Source: an uncultured Spirochaetaceae bacterium (GTDB lineage Bacteria; Spirochaetota; Spirochaetia; Sphaerochaetales; Sphaerochaetaceae). Taken from it: a DNA stretch of 40,246 bases. Below are positions 38,646 to 40,246 of the stretch, piece by piece. The notes below the pieces were generated by a model. The model did not search any database. It was not told the origin of the DNA and worked only from the letters and a program-made list of their open reading frames with translations. Numbering within the stretch: the stretch's first letter is position 1; the number at the start of each line of letters is the position of its first letter. The DNA lies in contig CALXLT010000017.1 in the NCBI GenBank assembly GCA_944389275.1, positions 1-40,246 of the forward strand, read 5' to 3'. The translations under genes and the position numbers were made by a program.

Positions 38646-39923
38646 ATGAAGACACCGAAATGGCTTGAGGAAGGATTGAAGAGCATCGCGGTGGGATCCG
38701 CGACAGGTCTCGCGATGACGATCTTCGCGAACACGGTCTCATTTCTGGGAGACCTGAATGTATGGTGTCCGTATCTCGTGCTTCTTCTTCCCCTCGGCGG
38801 ATACCTGACGATGCGCATATATGCGGCATTCGGGCAGTCCTACAGGGCCATAACGGCTGTCGCTATTGACTTCATCCACGATGGAGAGGCTATGGAAGCG
38901 GGCCAGGCCAGGCATAAGCCGAAGCTAAGGATAACCCCTATGATGGGCGTTGTCGCTTATATCACCGCAGCTATAGCCCACTTCACAGGAGCGTCGGTCG
39001 GCAAGGAAGGGGCCGGCGTGCAGATCGGGCTATCTATCGGAGAGCTTGGCTACAGGCTGGACAAGCGCCTTTCATGGGAAGGGCACAGAGGAAGGGGTGA
39101 TTACTACCTCATGGTTGGAGCGGGATCGGCATTCGGCGCGCTCTTCTCAGCCCCTGTCGCCGGGACTCTTTTCGGCATGACATTCGCCTCCCCTGACATC
39201 ATAAGGCTATCAGCGCTCTTTCCATCCCTTGTCGCCTCCCTTACCTCGGTGATGGTCTCGTCCGCGCTCGGGATACATGTGATGCAGATACCATCATTCA
39301 CGCCGCTGCCGCTTACGGGAGAATACCTTCTCTATGCGATCATCGCAGCATTTGCGATCGGGCTTCTCGCGCGCCTTTTCGTCTTCCTGCTGGAAGCATT
39401 CAAGAAGAAGCTGAAGACAGCATTCAGCCGCCCCGCCCTACGTACGATCATCCCCTCGATAATCGCCGCCGCGATATTCCTCGCGACCTATGCGATTACA
39501 GGGCGTGATGACTATAACGGCCTATCCGTCACTCTGCTATACGACGCGATGGATGGAGATGGCATACCATATCTATCATTCCTTCTGAAAGCTATCCTTG
39601 TATTCCTGTCGATCGCCGCAGGCTTCGTCGGAGGAGAGGTGGTGCCGCTTCTTGTCACAGGCGGTACATTCGGCTACGTCCTTGCGTCCGTTCTCTCCCT
39701 TCCAACCCCGGCATTCACGGCCCTCGGTGCAATCGGCATGCTCTCTGGAGGGACAAATCTTCCCCTCGTCTGCTTCGCGCTTGGCCTTGAGCTCTTCGGG
39801 TATACAGAGCCGGTGCTTCTCTTCGTGACCGTTGCAGTGGCATTCATGGCATCAGGAACGAAAAGCATATACCAGCATCAGCGGAAAGCGCTCAGGGACA
39901 GGATCCTGACAGAAAACAAGTAA
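38646..39923 (+). CDS. ClC-family anion channel/transporter
   Basis: A 425-residue membrane protein with the ClC fold. GASVGKEGAGVQIG (about residues 118-131) is the G(K/R)EGP-type filter with the gating Glu. SAFGALFSAPVAGTLFGM and FVGGEVVPLLVTGGTFGYVL are further ClC signatures. The classical GSGIP motif of chloride carriers was not found in its expected N-terminal place, so selectivity may differ; a fluoride-type ClC is possible but unproven. The start is ATG 38646 with GAGG seven bases upstream. It is in one operon with the aldehyde dehydrogenase gene. Confidence 0.87.
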   Translation: MKTPKWLEEGLKSIAVGSATGLAMTIFANTVSFLGDLNVWCPYLVLLLPLGGYLTMRIYAAFGQSYRAITAVAIDFIHDGEAMEAGQARHKPKLRITPMMGVVAYITAAIAHFTGASVGKEGAGVQIGLSIGELGYRLDKRLSWEGHRGRGDYYLMVGAGSAFGALFSAPVAGTLFGMTFASPDIIRLSALFPSLVASLTSVMVSSALGIHVMQIPSFTPLPLTGEYLLYAIIAAFAIGLLARLFVFLLEAFKKKLKTAFSRPALRTIIPSIIAAAIFLATYAITGRDDYNGLSVTLLYDAMDGDGIPYLSFLLKAILVFLSIAAGFVGGEVVPLLVTGGTFGYVLASVLSLPTPAFTALGAIGMLSGGTNLPLVCFALGLELFGYTEPVLLFVTVAVAFMASGTKSIYQHQRKALRDRILTENK

Positions 39924-39981
39924 TTTCCACATTTTTCATCCGGACATTGGCAGAAAACGCGACCTACGGCGTATATCTATA

Positions 39982-40006
39982 TAGGAGAAGCCATCAGGCT
40001 CTCCTA
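39982..40006 (+). promoter_or_regulatory. Hairpin directly before a ribosome site (possible translational switch)
   Basis: TAGGAG-A-AGCC, loop ATCA, GGCT-CTCCTA forms a 10-bp stem with one bulged A, ending at the base before AAGGAG (40007-40012). The CTCC of the 3' arm could instead pair with the GGAG of the ribosome site across a TAAA loop. No T run follows, so it is not a typical terminator. Confidence 0.5.
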
Positions 40007-40017
40007 AAGGAGCCAGT

Positions 40018-40246
40018 ATGGCAAGACTTACGAAAAAGCAGGAGAAGAGCGTCCTGGCCGGCCTCACGCTGATGGACGATGCCCTCTTCACCATGTGCTT
40101 CGATGGCAGCGCGGAATGCGCGTCGGTGATGCTCTCCGTCCTCCTATGCCGTGATGACCTCGCCGTGACGGAGGCAACCACGCAGAAGTGGATAGAGGGC
40201 GCCGATAAGCATTCCGTGAAGCTGGACATATACGCGAGGGACAGGG
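40018..40246 (+). CDS. Rpn/PD-(D/E)XK nuclease-type transposase family protein, 5' part only
   Basis: The first 76 residues are in the window. MARLTKKQEKSVLAGLTLMDD, LFTMCFDGSAECASVMLSVLL and KHSVKLDIYARD follow the family pattern ('F...F.....E...+LL..LL' then 'HS.RLDI.A.D'), in which the Asp of LDIYA is a predicted catalytic residue of the PD-(D/E)XK fold (recall-based). Such proteins are often mobile or recombination-promoting and occur in many copies. AAGGAG lies five bases before the ATG, just after a strong hairpin. The rest is off the right edge. Confidence 0.72.
   Translation, partial: MARLTKKQEKSVLAGLTLMDDALFTMCFDGSAECASVMLSVLLCRDDLAVTEATTQKWIEGADKHSVKLDIYARDR

Overview
The window is chromosomal DNA from a bacterium with roughly balanced base composition and tightly packed, overlapping genes. 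Several traits point to a spirochaete, probably of the Sphaerochaeta group (inference). These are a (d)CMP kinase with the P-loop SGCGNTT, which I recall from spirochaetes; a solute-binding protein whose signal peptide ends LFAGGKSES; a complete envelope-spanning RND pump with a TolC-like protein, so a double membrane; and a spread of anaerobe genes such as a flavodiiron protein. There are no integrases, IS elements or CRISPR arrays. A partial Rpn/PD-(D/E)XK-type gene runs off the right edge. No gene-free stretch exceeds 300 bases.

Left part (1-13.8 kb). The 5' end of a sugar or nucleoside ABC ATPase gene enters at the left edge. Next to it is an acidic lipoprotein gene. The rest is a 12-gene leftward operon read from a promoter near 13.75 kb. 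A perfect palindrome, GGTTAAACGTTTAACC, lies between that promoter and the first gene. In order of transcription the operon encodes two CUT1-type permeases, a solute-binding protein, an FAD oxidoreductase, two proteins of unknown function, a zinc alcohol dehydrogenase, a VOC protein, a PfkB kinase, a mannitol/fructuronate-type dehydrogenase, a second FAD oxidoreductase and a LacI-type regulator. It reads as import and oxidative breakdown of an unidentified sugar, polyol or sugar acid. There is no glycoside hydrolase and no dedicated ATPase.

Middle part (13.8-25 kb). This holds an RNase HI-like gene, tRNA-Val(UAC) with a clear promoter and terminator, an exported orphan protein, two membrane proteins (DUF1275 and EamA types) and a housekeeping run. 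That run contains a zinc-ribbon protein, an unknown protein, YicC, Cmk, a YwaF-like membrane protein and a cytoplasmic 5'-nucleotidase-like enzyme. A purine/methylthio-nucleoside cluster follows: a deaminase, an MtnA-like protein and an MTAP/PNP-family phosphorylase carrying the Asn typical of 6-oxopurine users.

Right part (25-40.2 kb). This contains an FKBP-type isomerase with duplicated N-terminal domains, a three-gene operon (Cmk-like kinase, degenerate YhcH-like protein, acetyltransferase) with paired ACAGCTGT palindromes at its promoter, MntP, a flavodiiron protein and a methyltransferase. It continues with a four-gene RND efflux operon and a divergent aldehyde dehydrogenase plus ClC gene pair.

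The most distinctive signal is regulatory. At least seven genes without a Shine-Dalgarno sequence have a -10-like hexamer ending exactly 6 or 7 bases before the start codon. This predicts leaderless mRNAs beside ordinary Shine-Dalgarno-led genes.
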